From Pseudomonas sp. RIT623 (GTDB taxonomy: Bacteria; Pseudomonadota; Gammaproteobacteria; Pseudomonadales; Pseudomonadaceae), in assembly GCF_004519305.1 (NCBI RefSeq), contig NZ_SOZA01000008.1, positions 1 to 64,000 on the forward strand: DNA of 64,000 bases, in the 5' to 3' direction. The notes under the pieces are model-generated. The model was not told where the DNA came from. It searched no databases and saw only the letters and a list, made by a program, of their open reading frames with translations. Positions 20,492-28,783 of the stretch are shown piece by piece. Each line of letters begins with the position of its first letter. Position 1 is the stretch's first letter. A program made the position numbers and the translations under genes.

Positions 20492-20557
20492 TCAGCTACT
20501 AAAAACAGACGCTTGGGCTCTTGAATCCTTCAAGAATAAACAAGAGCCCAACGCAGC

Positions 20558-20938
20558 TCAGCCCTTGGCCGCCATCGCCGTCACTTCCACGCGCATCCCT
20601 TCGAACGCCAGCGCAGCCACGCCTACGGCCGCGCGTACCGGCCATGGCTTGCTGAAGAAGCGCTGATAGACCTCGTTGAACGCGGCGCGGTCGGCCATGT
20701 CGGTGAGGTAGATGGTCAGGTGCAGCACCCGGTCCATCGAGCTGCCGGCGCGCTCCAGGGCGACTTTCAGCGCCTGCAGGGTGCATTCGCACTGGGTGGT
20801 GATGTCGCCGAGTTCCAGGCTGCCGTCGGCGCGCACCGGGATCTGGGTACTGACCAGGATGCCGTTGTACTCGGCGACGTCCGAGGAAATCGAGTCGGTG
20901 TCCGGGTCGGGGGTGTAGATGATGTCGTTATTGGCCAT
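20558..20938 (-). CDS. RidA-family (YjgF/YER057c/UK114) protein
   Basis: This 126-aa protein has the RidA fold signatures: SDVAEYNGILVSTQIPV near the N-terminus, then QALKVALERAGSSMDRVLHLTIYLTDMADRAAFNEVYQRFF and a C-terminal PVRAAVGVAAL section. The key arginine of enamine deaminase members should be the Arg of PVRAAV. RidA enzymes hydrolyse reactive 2-aminoacrylate-type enamines; this may be one of the less characterised Rid subfamilies since the tail differs from canonical RidA. It sits alone between the HNH gene and trmK. Confidence 0.9.
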   Translation of the reverse strand: MANNDIIYTPDPDTDSISSDVAEYNGILVSTQIPVRADGSLELGDITTQCECTLQALKVALERAGSSMDRVLHLTIYLTDMADRAAFNEVYQRFFSKPWPVRAAVGVAALAFEGMRVEVTAMAAKG

Positions 20939-21104
20939 GGGGGCTCGCCTTGCAACCGAAGGAAAGCGCCAAGCCTACTTGAGCGCGCCGGGCAGGTCGA
21001 GGCGGGTGCTGGTCGCGGGCATTTGAAATGCACGGCCAGGCCCGGCAGAATCGCGCCCCGACCCGGCCGTAGGCGCCGGGGCCAGGTTGTGAGAGAGGCA
21101 GCAG

Positions 21105-21800
21105 TTGAACCAACACAGATTGTCCGCGCGCCTTGAGCGCGTGGCGGCCCATGTACCGGCGGGCGCGCGCCTGGCCGATATCGGCTCGGACCACGGCTAC
21201 CTGCCGGTGGCGCTGGTGCGCCGTGGGGCGATCAGCGCCGCGGTGGCCGGCGAGGTGGCATTGACGCCGTTTCTTTCGGCGCAGCGCACCGTGCGTGAGA
21301 ACGGCCTCCAGGCGCAGGTCAGCGTGCGTCACGCCGATGGCCTGGCGGCGATCGCGGCGCAGGATGGCATCACCGCGGTCAGTGTCTGCGGCATGGGCGG
21401 CGAGACCATCCGCGCCATCCTCGAGGCGGGCAAGGCGTATCTCAGCGGCCAGGAGCGCCTGATCCTGCAGCCCAACGGCGGCGAGCAGGCGCTGCGTCAG
21501 TGGTTGATGGATAACGGCTATCGGATCTTGGTCGAGGAAGTGCTGCGCGAGAACCGTTTCGACTACGAGATCATCGTTGCCGAACGCAGCGAGGCGGTGA
21601 GCTATAGCGCCGAGCAGCTGTATTTCGGCCCGTTGCTGATGGCGGCGCGCAGCCCGGCGTTCCTGGTGAAATGGCGGCGCATGCTGCGCCAGAAGCAGCA
21701 GACCCTGGAAAACTTCGCCCGGGCACGGCAGGCGGTACCGGAGGAGAAAGTACGTGAGATGACCCAGCAGGCCCGCTGGATCAGCGAGCTGCTGGGCTGA
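21105..21800 (+). CDS. trmK: tRNA (adenine(22)-N1)-methyltransferase TrmK
   Basis: The 231-aa product starts with TTG at 21105 (read LNQHRLSARLERVAAHVP). It has the class I methyltransferase core with LADIGSDHGYLPVAL binding SAM, followed by AGEVALTPFLSAQRTV, the VCGMGGETIRAILEAG motif and RLILQPNGGEQALRQWL, all in the order of B. subtilis TrmK/YqfN. A helical C-terminal tail with KWRRMLRQKQQTLENFARA matches the coiled-coil extension of that family. It methylates A22 of tRNA. It is a single gene; the flanking MFS gene is convergent. Confidence 0.9.
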   Translation: MNQHRLSARLERVAAHVPAGARLADIGSDHGYLPVALVRRGAISAAVAGEVALTPFLSAQRTVRENGLQAQVSVRHADGLAAIAAQDGITAVSVCGMGGETIRAILEAGKAYLSGQERLILQPNGGEQALRQWLMDNGYRILVEEVLRENRFDYEIIVAERSEAVSYSAEQLYFGPLLMAARSPAFLVKWRRMLRQKQQTLENFARARQAVPEEKVREMTQQARWISELLG

Positions 21801-21858
21801 TTGCTGCGCGCGACACCCCGCTAACCATAGGAACCAGGCTGGCCGGCGCCTAAGGCGA

Positions 21859-23163
21859 TCACCGCGGATTCGCCAGTGCCGCCGGCACCTTGAGCACCAG
21901 CAAGCCTCCCAGCATGATCGCCACCGCCAGCACCTGCAGGGCCAGCCCCGGGCTGCCGGCGGTATCGCGCATCCAACCGATCAGGTAAGGCGCCAGGAAC
22001 GCCGCGATGCTGCCGAACGAACTGATCATGGCAATCCCGGTGGCCTGGGCAGCGCCCGCCAGGAACGCCGGCGGCAGTTGCCAGAACATCGGCAGAGCCG
22101 CGCTGGCGCCCATGCCGGCGACCACCAGCCCAGCCATCACCAGCACCGGGCTAGCTGGCACCAGGCCCGCCAGGGCGATGCCGGCGGCGGCCATCAGCAG
22201 CGGCACGCACAGGTGCCAACGACGTTCAGCCAGGCGATCGGACGAGCGCCCGCAGGCCAGCATGAACAGGCAGCCGGCCAGGTAGGGCATGGCACTGAGC
22301 AGGCCGACCTGGCCGTCGCTGCCGATACCGGCGCCATGGATCAGGCTGGGCATCCAGAACGCCAGGGTGTTGACCGCCAGCATCACCGCGAAATACACCG
22401 CCACCAGCAACCACACATGGGCATCGCTGAACAGCCCGCGCCAGGACGTGACCGGTTTGCGGCGCTGCTCGCCGGCCATTTCCGTGCGCAGGGCATGCTT
22501 TTGCGCGGTGCTCAGCCAGCTCACCTGCTCGAAGCTGTCCGGCAGGGCCTTGAGCACCAACAGGCCCAGCAGGACCACCGGCAAGCCCTCGATCAAGAAC
22601 ATCCACTGCCAGCCGCGCAGCGCGCCGTGGTCATGGAAGGCCTGGAGGATAGCGCCGGACAGCGGCCCGCCGAGCACCCCGGCCAGCGGCACGGCGATGG
22701 CGAACAGCGCGGTCACCTGGGCCCGGCGTCGGGCCGGGTACCAGCGGTTGAGCACCACCAGGATGCCGGGGAAGAAGCCCGCTTCGGCCACCCCCAGCAA
22801 AAAACGCAGGGCATAGAACCCGGTGGCGCCCTCGACGCTCATCATGGCGCTGGACAGCAGCCCCCAGGTGATCATCAGCGTGGCGATCCAGCGGCGCGGC
22901 CCGACCCGTTCCAGGGCCAGGTTGCTGGGCACGCCGAATAGCGCGTAGGCGATGAAGAACAGCCCGGCGCCAAAGCCGTAGACCGTGTCGGAAAAGCCCA
23001 GGTCGGCGCTCATCTGCATCTTGGCGAAGCCGATGTTGATGCGGTCCAGGTGGGCGAACAGGTAGCACACCAGCAATAGCGGCATCAGCCGCCAGGTAAC
23101 ACGGGCATGGGCGCTGGACGAGGCGAGCGCGCGGGGCGCGGCGGAGGTATCGGTCGGGTTCAT
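21859..23163 (-). CDS. MFS transporter, anion:cation symporter (phthalate permease-like) branch
   Basis: This 434-aa protein with about 12 membrane segments opens with WRLMPLLLVCYLFAHLDRINIGFAKMQM, the typical ACS-family first helix and loop. Other marks are GFGAGLFFIAYALFGVPSNLALERVGPRRWIATLMI and GVAEAGFFPGILVVLNRWYPARRRAQ. ACS members import organic anions such as tartrate, galactarate or aromatic acids. No catabolic enzyme is adjacent on this strand; a DUF2790 gene follows upstream and a LysR gene is divergent beyond it, which may regulate the transporter. Substrate unknown. Confidence 0.9.
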   Translation of the reverse strand: MNPTDTSAAPRALASSSAHARVTWRLMPLLLVCYLFAHLDRINIGFAKMQMSADLGFSDTVYGFGAGLFFIAYALFGVPSNLALERVGPRRWIATLMITWGLLSSAMMSVEGATGFYALRFLLGVAEAGFFPGILVVLNRWYPARRRAQVTALFAIAVPLAGVLGGPLSGAILQAFHDHGALRGWQWMFLIEGLPVVLLGLLVLKALPDSFEQVSWLSTAQKHALRTEMAGEQRRKPVTSWRGLFSDAHVWLLVAVYFAVMLAVNTLAFWMPSLIHGAGIGSDGQVGLLSAMPYLAGCLFMLACGRSSDRLAERRWHLCVPLLMAAAGIALAGLVPASPVLVMAGLVVAGMGASAALPMFWQLPPAFLAGAAQATGIAMISSFGSIAAFLAPYLIGWMRDTAGSPGLALQVLAVAIMLGGLLVLKVPAALANPR

Positions 23164-23262
23164 GGTCCGGGCTGTTCTTGTTGTTGTCCCGGAAGATCAT
23201 GCGGTGCGGCGAGGGCAGGGCAAATGCACTTTCAGCACGTTGGCTGGTATTTTTCCCGCGGC

Positions 23263-23508
23263 TCACTGCTGCGAGCAGTTGCCCATTTCGCGGTAGTCGA
23301 CTTCGCGGGTCTGGCCCTGGCGGTCGATGTAGACCATGTGCGCGGTGCCGAGCTGGCAACTGGCGGCGTTGCTCGCCGGGGTGATCGAGATGACCTTGGC
23401 CACGTCGAGCGGCATGCCGTATTCGTAGGTTTGCGCTTCGGTGGCGGCAAAGGCGCCGAACGAAGCCAGCGAAGTGCAAAGGGCGATGAAGGCGAGTGAA
23501 GATTTCAT
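23263..23508 (-). CDS. DUF2790-family small exported protein
   Basis: The start at 23508 (MKSSLAFIALCTSLASFGAFAATEAQ) follows a clear AGGAG site and encodes a Sec signal peptide cut after AFA. The mature part of about 56 aa contains YEYGMPLDVAKVISI, a conserved Cys pair (SCQLG and MGNCS) and VYIDRQGQTREVDYREMG, the DUF2790 pattern found in pseudomonads. Such proteins are periplasmic and often metal- or stress-responsive, but no activity is known to me. It faces a LysR gene across 113 bp that contain a matched inverted repeat. Confidence 0.85.
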   Translation of the reverse strand: MKSSLAFIALCTSLASFGAFAATEAQTYEYGMPLDVAKVISITPASNAASCQLGTAHMVYIDRQGQTREVDYREMGNCSQQ

Positions 23509-23530
23509 GAGCAGCTCCTGTTTATGAAAC

Positions 23531-23615
23531 ATGCCTCATGATCCATTCATTTACGTTTCACAATAAATGGGCTATCCCGTGATAGATTCATGCCCATTAT
23601 GTATGAATGAGGCAT
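23531..23615. promoter_or_regulatory. Paired inverted repeat in the DUF2790/LysR divergent promoter
   Basis: ATGCCTCAT (23531-23539) is exactly complementary to ATGAGGCAT (23607-23615). The arms flank the whole promoter region shared by the two divergent genes, and the right arm overlaps the ribosome site of the LysR gene. This suits binding of one regulator at both ends, possibly the LysR protein itself with DNA looping. Role inferred from position only. Confidence 0.45.
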
Positions 23616-23621
23616 CAGCTC

Positions 23622-24554
23622 ATGGATATGCTGCATGCAATGCGCACATTCGCCCGGGTCGTGGAATGCGGCAGCTTCGCGGCGGCGGCCACGGCCCTGG
23701 ACATCTCGGCGGCGCAGGTGTCACGGATCGTTGCCGAACTGGAGAACCAGTTGCAGACCCGCCTGCTGCATCGCACCACCCGACGCCTGCGCATGAGCGA
23801 GGCGGGCGAGCGCTTCCTGGAACGTGCCCGGCAGATCATGTTGCTCACCGAAGAAGCCATGGACGAGGCCCGTGGTGCCCACCTGACTCCGCGTGGGCGC
23901 TTGCGCATCCATTGCACCCACGGCCTGGGGTTGTTGATGATGCCCCTGGTGGCGCGCTACAACGCGACCTGCCCGGAAGTGGTCATGGAGCTGACCCTGT
24001 CCCAGCGCAACCCCGACCCGCTGGCCGAAGGGCATGATGTGGTGATCGCCATCGGCCAGGGCCTGCCGGACTCGCAACTGATCGCCATCCCCTTGGGCAG
24101 CATCCACAGCATTCTGTGCGCCTCGCCTGACTACCTCGAGCGCCAGGGCGTGCCACGGCGCCCTGAAGACCTGCACGGGCATGTCTGCCTGCGCACGGTC
24201 GACCCGTTGTTCGAGGAGGACTGGTCGTTCGAAGGTAACCCGCAGGAGTGCGTGATCGTGCCGCAGGACACCTTCCTGACCAACGTCGCCGACGCGATGC
24301 TCAAGGCCACGGAGCTGGGCATGGGGATCGGGCTGCTGCCTTATTATTCGGCGAGCCTGGCGATGGAAGAAGGCCGCCTGCTGCGTTTGTTGGCCCCGCA
24401 TCGGCTGCGCCAGCGCGAGATCTATGCGATCTACCCGTCGCGGCATTACCTGGATGCCAAGGTGCGCACCTGGCTGGATTATCTCAAGGCACAGTTGCCG
24501 TTGCTGTTCGCCGAGCACGAGCGGGTGGTGGAGCAGGCGCGGTATTGGCGTTGA
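23622..24554 (+). CDS. LysR-family transcriptional regulator (CrgA/DmlR-like)
   Basis: Starting at ATG 23622 (MDMLHAMRTFARVVECGSFAAAA), 9 bp after GAGG, gives 310 aa; the upstream in-frame ATG at 23607 lies inside the repeat arm. The N-terminal winged HTH is at about 3-60 (ALDISAAQVSRIVAELENQLQTRLLHRTTRRL), followed by a long effector domain with SHSILCASPDYL-type substrate-domain wording. The MLHAMRTFARVVE opening is typical of the branch that includes DmlR and CrgA. Likely targets are the divergent DUF2790 gene and perhaps the MFS gene behind it. Confidence 0.9.
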   Translation: MDMLHAMRTFARVVECGSFAAAATALDISAAQVSRIVAELENQLQTRLLHRTTRRLRMSEAGERFLERARQIMLLTEEAMDEARGAHLTPRGRLRIHCTHGLGLLMMPLVARYNATCPEVVMELTLSQRNPDPLAEGHDVVIAIGQGLPDSQLIAIPLGSIHSILCASPDYLERQGVPRRPEDLHGHVCLRTVDPLFEEDWSFEGNPQECVIVPQDTFLTNVADAMLKATELGMGIGLLPYYSASLAMEEGRLLRLLAPHRLRQREIYAIYPSRHYLDAKVRTWLDYLKAQLPLLFAEHERVVEQARYWR

Positions 24555-24580
24555 ACGGCCTGATTGGCGGCCCTGCCGGC

Positions 24581-24664
24581 AGGCGCCAACCTTGCTGGCG
24601 AATCACGCGCCCCGGTGCCTGGCACCGAGGGCGCCGCTGGTTCGCCGGCAAGGCCAGCTCCTAC
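24581..24664. repeat. REP-type imperfect palindrome
   Basis: The arms GGCGCCAACCTTGCTGGCGAATC and GGTTCGCCGGCAAGGCCAGCTCCTAC are the familiar pseudomonad REP pair and are separated by a small CCGGTGCCTGGCACCG hairpin. The element fills the gap between the LysR gene and the convergent secreted-protein gene and probably ends both transcripts. Confidence 0.65.
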
Positions 24665-24681
24665 GGCAATTGCCTCAAACC

Positions 24682-25002
24682 TTAACGGCTGTCCTGGTCC
24701 TCGGCGGTACCTCCCGATGCCCCAGCGCCACTGCCGGTTGCCTCGCCGGTGCTATTGGAGCCGCCAGCGGCCCCGTCGGCGGCATCCGCACCGCTGCCGG
24801 TATCGTTGCTGTCATTGCTCCGGCCGCCGCCGGGAGCGTTCACGCTGCCATCCTCGCCGGCAGTCTTGCCCTTGGGCTGATCCCCCGATGAATGTTCACT
24901 GTGGCTGGAACCACCGTGCATGTCGGTGGCGGCGAAGCTGGCGGTCGAGGCCAGGCCCATGGCCAGGGCCAGCAGGACGGCGAGGGGGCGGTTACGGACC
25001 AT
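24682..25002 (-). CDS. Low-complexity Gly/Ser/Ala/Asp-rich exported protein
   Basis: This 106-aa protein has a clean Sec signal peptide (MVRNRPLAVLLALAMGLASTASFA) and a mature region built almost only of G, S, A, D, T and N, with a short His-containing start (DMHGGSSHSEHSSG). It is acidic and expected to be disordered. I do not recognise a family. The strong signal sequence and GAGACGC-type leader before the ATG argue it is a real gene rather than chance reading of GC-rich DNA. It lies between a REP element and the MFS gene; no functional hint. Confidence 0.55.
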   Translation of the reverse strand: MVRNRPLAVLLALAMGLASTASFAATDMHGGSSHSEHSSGDQPKGKTAGEDGSVNAPGGGRSNDSNDTGSGADAADGAAGGSNSTGEATGSGAGASGGTAEDQDSR

Positions 25003-25089
25003 GATGCGTCTCCTGTCGGATGAACTGTCATGGCTTTGGCCGTCGATGCGGCGCCGGGGTGCCGGCGGCGCGACGACCGGTCATGAGCA

Positions 25090-25106
25090 GGGCCGCGCAG
25101 CGGCCC
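25090..25106. terminator. Hairpin after the MFS gene
   Basis: GGGCCGC-GCA-GCGGCCC is a perfect 7-bp stem with a 3-nt loop, 9 bp past the stop of the minus-strand MFS gene. The same GGGCCGC arms recur at 52288 and 56637. Confidence 0.55.
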
Positions 25107-25115
25107 TTGGCGGGC

Positions 25116-26414
25116 TCAGCCGAGGTCGGCCTGAGCGCTCGGGGGCGCGGCCTGCATCGCATCCAGGGTCGGATGTTCTTGGGCCGCGTGCATCAGGTCC
25201 TCGGTGACCCGCAGTTCGGCACCGGTCGGCGAGAAGGTCGCCGTCGGCGCGAACGGCGCCGGGTGTTCCGGGGCCGGGCGTTTGCCACGGCGCCACAGGA
25301 AGAACCCGACCATGGCCAGGTTGATCACCGCGAAGGCCCAGAACAGCCCGACCTCGCCGTAGGAGGTCATCATTGGCGAAATGGCCAGCGGCGCCAGTGC
25401 CGAACCCAGTGAGTTGATCAGCAGCAGGCCCTGGATCATCGGGACCAGCGCATCGGCCGGGGCGCGATCGGCGGCGCTGCTGACCGCCACCGGGTACAGC
25501 GCGAACACGCCGCCGCCGAGCAGGAACAGCAGGGCCGGCAGCAGCACGGTGTCGGTCGGCAGCAGCACGATCAGCAGCGACAGCACGGTACACAGCGCCG
25601 CCAGGGCGATCAGCACGGTCTGCCGGTCCTTGCGGTCGGACCAGCGGCCCACCGGGTATTGCAACAGCATGGCGCCGAGGATCACCCAGGCCATCATCCC
25701 GCCGACCTCACCCACATCCATGCCGATGCGCTGCAAGTACAGCGGCAGCAGGGTGTAGATCGCGGCAATGGCCACGCCGGAGCCAAAGCAGCCGACCAGC
25801 CCGGTCGGCGCCACGCCCAACAGTTGGCGCGGCTTGAGCGGCTCGACCTGGTCCAGCAGCGGCGATACCCGCGGCAGGATCACGATCGGCAGCACCGACA
25901 GCGTGGCCAGCATACCGGCGAGCATGAACGGCGCGGTATCGCCCAGCCGGGTGATCTCGCCGAGGCCGGCCTGGGCGATCACTCCGGCGCCGTAGAAGGC
26001 GATCATGTACAGCGCCAGCAGGCGACCGCGGATCTTGGCGTCGCCGGCCAGCAGCAACCAGCTCTCGATGACCAGGAACACGCCGACTGCGGCCCAGCCG
26101 TTGATCAGGCGCAGCACCGACCACCAGATGGTGTCGTAGAACAGCCCCTGCAGCAGGATGGTCGCACCGATCAACGCGGCGAAGCTGCTGTAGGCGCGGA
26201 TATGGCCGATGCGCAGGATCAACCGGTCGTTGAACACCGCGCCCAGGGTCAGGCCGATGAAGTAGGTCGAGGAGACGATACCGATGGTGGTTGCCGATTC
26301 GCCGGCGGCGCCCAGGCGCAGAGTGGTCAGGGACGACAGGAAGCCATTGCCCAGGGCAATGATGAACAAGCCGAGCAGGGGGGCCAGCGCCATCGCCAGC
26401 AAACGCGCAGACAT
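25116..26414 (-). CDS. MFS transporter (YcaD/CynX-like, DUF-type drug/metabolite carrier)
   Basis: The start at 26414 (MSARLLAMALAPLLGLFIIALG) has GAGG five bases upstream and gives 432 aa; the reading frame stays open for another 85 codons upstream, but these are not protein-like. About 12 membrane helices are visible with SSTYFIGLTLGAVFNDRLILRIGHIRAYSSFAAL resembling the YcaD/YfkF branch of MFS. A hydrophilic tail of about 50 residues follows the last helix. No enzyme genes adjoin it; substrate unknown. Confidence 0.88.
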   Translation of the reverse strand: MSARLLAMALAPLLGLFIIALGNGFLSSLTTLRLGAAGESATTIGIVSSTYFIGLTLGAVFNDRLILRIGHIRAYSSFAALIGATILLQGLFYDTIWWSVLRLINGWAAVGVFLVIESWLLLAGDAKIRGRLLALYMIAFYGAGVIAQAGLGEITRLGDTAPFMLAGMLATLSVLPIVILPRVSPLLDQVEPLKPRQLLGVAPTGLVGCFGSGVAIAAIYTLLPLYLQRIGMDVGEVGGMMAWVILGAMLLQYPVGRWSDRKDRQTVLIALAALCTVLSLLIVLLPTDTVLLPALLFLLGGGVFALYPVAVSSAADRAPADALVPMIQGLLLINSLGSALAPLAISPMMTSYGEVGLFWAFAVINLAMVGFFLWRRGKRPAPEHPAPFAPTATFSPTGAELRVTEDLMHAAQEHPTLDAMQAAPPSAQADLG

Positions 26415-26602
26415 ACGTACCTCAAGTTGGAACACGCGGATGTACGCCGTGTCGGCGTGCGAGCGCTGCGCTTGGGCAGGAGGCGCAAGGCCGGGGGCGA
26501 CGGGAAAAGGAGGCGGGATTTTACGGTGTGTGGCGGATTTGCCAAGGGGGAGGTGCCTGCGACGAGAGGCCGCAGCGGTGTTTGTCCTGGCATTTACAGC
26601 GC

Positions 26603-26648
26603 CTGGGGCACCGAGCGCCGCCCGCACGGACGGCACTCGGTGCCCCAG
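26603..26648. repeat. 13-bp perfect inverted repeat (copy B of a dispersed hairpin)
   Basis: CTGGGGCACCGAG (26603-26615) pairs with CTCGGTGCCCCAG (26636-26648) around a 20-nt core CGCCGCCCGCACGGACGGCA. Compared with the hairpin at 14690-14737, the inner CCGAG/CTCGG arms and the core are conserved while the outer arms differ but remain complementary. It lies in the 266-bp gap upstream of the MFS gene and next to the end of the disrupted lipoprotein gene; the remainder of the gap holds no gene. Confidence 0.7.
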
Positions 26649-26680
26649 ATGCAGCCTGATTTGCGGCAAACACCCCTATT

Positions 26681-27310
26681 TCAATTGACCAGCAACCGCT
26701 CATGCACCCAGCCCTGTTCGGTCAGCACCATGCCGCGGGTTTCCTCCAAGGGTTGGCCAGCGCTGGCCACCGCCTGGCCAAGCCCGGCGATGCCCGCCTG
26801 CACCGCGCGATCGGCGGCCCAGCTCGGCAGGTCGGTCACCCGGTAGCTATAGGTGACCTGTGCCTGGGTGCGTCCCTGGCGCTCGCTGGGTTCACTGAAG
26901 CCCTTGATGGCGGTGACCTCGGCCTTGCCAAAGCACAACCCACCCAGGCTGCCAGCCTTGTTCCGGCGCACCTAGGGCTTGTAGTAGCGGCGGCCCTCGT
27001 CGGTGAGCTCGTAGGCATAGTAGATATCGGTGCGCGCCGGTTGCCAAAGGCGCTCGGGCACTTCGGTGCGGCTGATCTCGCGTTCGCTGACCACACCGAC
27101 CTGGGCCAGCGCATGCAGGGCCTGGTTGGTTCCCTCGACATCGAAGTCGCGGGTGCGGGTAGGAAAAGCGCTGATCACGAAACAGTAGGGGTACTGGGTA
27201 TCGAGGTAGGCCTGGGCGGCCTGGCGCAGGTCGGCTTCGTTGGGCTGCTGGCCCTCCGAGCAGCCGGCCAAGGTGGCCAGCAGTGCCAGCACTATGAGCT
27301 TCCTGTCCAT
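26681..27310 (-). pseudogene. Lipoprotein gene interrupted by an in-frame amber codon
   Basis: Translation from 27310 gives MDRKLIVLALLATLAGCSEG, a lipoprotein signal with lipobox LAGC, and runs to YELTDEGRRYYKP before TAG at 26972-26974. The very next codons continue in the same frame for 96 residues (VRRNKAGSLGGLCFGKAEVT and on to a stop at 26681) with ordinary protein character, including GFSEPSERQGRTQAQVTYSYRVTDLP. The combined product would be about 209 aa. The simplest reading is one gene with a CAG-to-TAG type nonsense change, a sequencing error, or readthrough; a 112-aa truncated lipoprotein may still be made. I do not recognise the family beyond an exported pseudomonad protein. Confidence 0.7.
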
Positions 27311-27523
27311 CGTAAGGCTTCCTTGAATGTACGACGCCAGGATTAAAACCCGTGCCCCAGAGCCCCCGCAATCATGGCAAGACGACATATCGGCGAGGTT
27401 GTGCGGCGCTTGGCAAAGAACGCTGGCGTCGCGACTGCTGCTTGCCCGGCAATTTGCCTGTGCTCATCCATACTCTTCTGATCCGCCCCGGTTGCACCGG
27501 GGCCCGTCAACGAGGAGCAGGCG

Positions 27524-28345
27524 ATGACCAAGGCCGGGGGCAGCAAACGCAAGCGCGACAACGGGTCGGAAAAGCTCGGACGCAAGCCCTACGAGGCGCA
27601 GCTCAAACGCCTGCACGTGGAGCTGGTCAAACTCCAGCAGTGGGTGTTGGCTAAGCGCCTTAAGGTATGCATCGTCTTCGAGGGCCGCGACGGTGCCGGC
27701 AAGGGCGGGACGATCAAGGCCATCACCGAACGGGTCAGCCCGCGGGTGTTCCGCGTGGTGGCGCTGCCAGCGCCCACCGAGCGGGAAAAGACCCAGATGT
27801 ACGCCCAGCGCTACCTGACCCACCTGCCGGCCGCCGGCGAGGTGGTGATCTTCGACCGCAGCTGGTACAACCGCGCCGGGGTCGAGCGGGTGATGGGTTT
27901 TTGCAGCGACGAGCAGGCGCGCAAGTTCCTCACCGTGGTGCCGATGTTCGAGCGGATGATGGTCGAATCGGGGATCATCCTCATCAAGTATTGGCTCGAA
28001 GTCAGCGCCGAGGAGCAGACCCGGCGCCTGCAGGACCGTATCAACGACGGACGCAAGCTGTGGAAGCTGTCACCCATGGACGTCAAGTCCTATACCCGCT
28101 GGGACGACTACACCCGCGCCCGCGACGACATGTTCGCCGCCTCCGATTCATCCTGGGCCCCCTGGTACATGGCGCGCTCGGAAGACAAGCGCAAGGCGCG
28201 GCTGAACATCATCAACCATCTGTTGCAGCAGATCCCCTACAAGGACCTGCGCGGCGAACACAGAGTGGTGCTGCCCAAGCGCGGCAAGATCGGTAAATAC
28301 AAGGCCCAGCCTTATCCGTTCAAGATGGTTGCCGAGTGCTTTTGA
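27524..28345 (+). CDS. ppk2: Polyphosphate kinase 2 (PPK2 family)
   Basis: This 273-aa cytosolic enzyme follows a strong AGGAG site. It shows the PPK2 Walker A FEGRDGAGKGGTIKAI at about 52-68, the FDRSWYNRAGVERVMGFC Walker B region near 112-130, and the lid/helix section SAEEQTRRLQDRINDGRKLWKLSPMD. These transfer phosphate between polyphosphate and nucleotides. The single-domain length suggests class I (NDP as acceptor), an inference. The downstream region looks rearranged. Confidence 0.93.
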   Translation: MTKAGGSKRKRDNGSEKLGRKPYEAQLKRLHVELVKLQQWVLAKRLKVCIVFEGRDGAGKGGTIKAITERVSPRVFRVVALPAPTEREKTQMYAQRYLTHLPAAGEVVIFDRSWYNRAGVERVMGFCSDEQARKFLTVVPMFERMMVESGIILIKYWLEVSAEEQTRRLQDRINDGRKLWKLSPMDVKSYTRWDDYTRARDDMFAASDSSWAPWYMARSEDKRKARLNIINHLLQQIPYKDLRGEHRVVLPKRGKIGKYKAQPYPFKMVAECF

Positions 28346-28783
28346 CTCCGGAGGGCAGCATGCACGACAGCACTTTCAGGCCCGCTGTCGATGCGGCAGG
28401 TGGGAGCGCTGGTTGCCCGGCCTGCGGGCGCTGGCGATCCGTTCACGGCCATCATCCTGGTCAGTGCCATGGCCCTGGTGTCGGGGCTTACCTGCGTCGC
28501 GGTCGGTGCTGCTGCGCCAGGGCTTCATCACCGAACTTCTGTGCAAGCCGATCTGCTAAGGCTTTATGAACGGCATAGTCCTGACCGTGCTGAGCAGCCA
28601 AACGTCGAAGTTGTTCGGTATCCTGCATCGATGTCACCTTCGCCGACCTGCGAGTGGAGCTTAAGCGAGCCCTGCGCGGCGCGGGTGTCGAGTTGCGCAT
28701 TGCCGATTTTACTGGACAATGCCCCCTTCTGTTTGATCGCAAGGATCAAAGCCCCCGAGTAAGTTGTATCAACGAGGATAACG
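28346..28783. other. Disrupted intergenic stretch with possible gene debris
   Basis: This 438-bp gap has no convincing intact gene on the plus strand. A strong GGAGG site precedes an ATG at 28360, whose reading begins MHDSTFRPAVDAAG and then loses sense. In the next frame RWERWLPGLRAL appears and in another a hydrophobic run FTAIILVSAMALVSGL, as if one membrane-protein N-terminus (SulP-type wording) had been frameshifted and cut. A small minus-strand ORF lies inside (28488-28628). AT content rises before the start of the downstream cassette at 28784. The debris reading is speculative. Confidence 0.35.
28488..28628 (-). CDS. Small hypothetical protein (46 aa)
   Basis: A short ORF reading MQDTEQLRRLAAQHGQDYAV and ending RPRRR is preceded at good distance by AGGTGA. 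Its composition (charged amphipathic helix, no low complexity) looks like a real small protein or a fragment. There is no homologue I recognise. It lies antisense to the debris between ppk2 and the two-gene cassette, so it may itself be part of the inserted DNA. Confidence 0.35.
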   Translation of the reverse strand: MQDTEQLRRLAAQHGQDYAVHKALADRLAQKFGDEALAQQHRPRRR

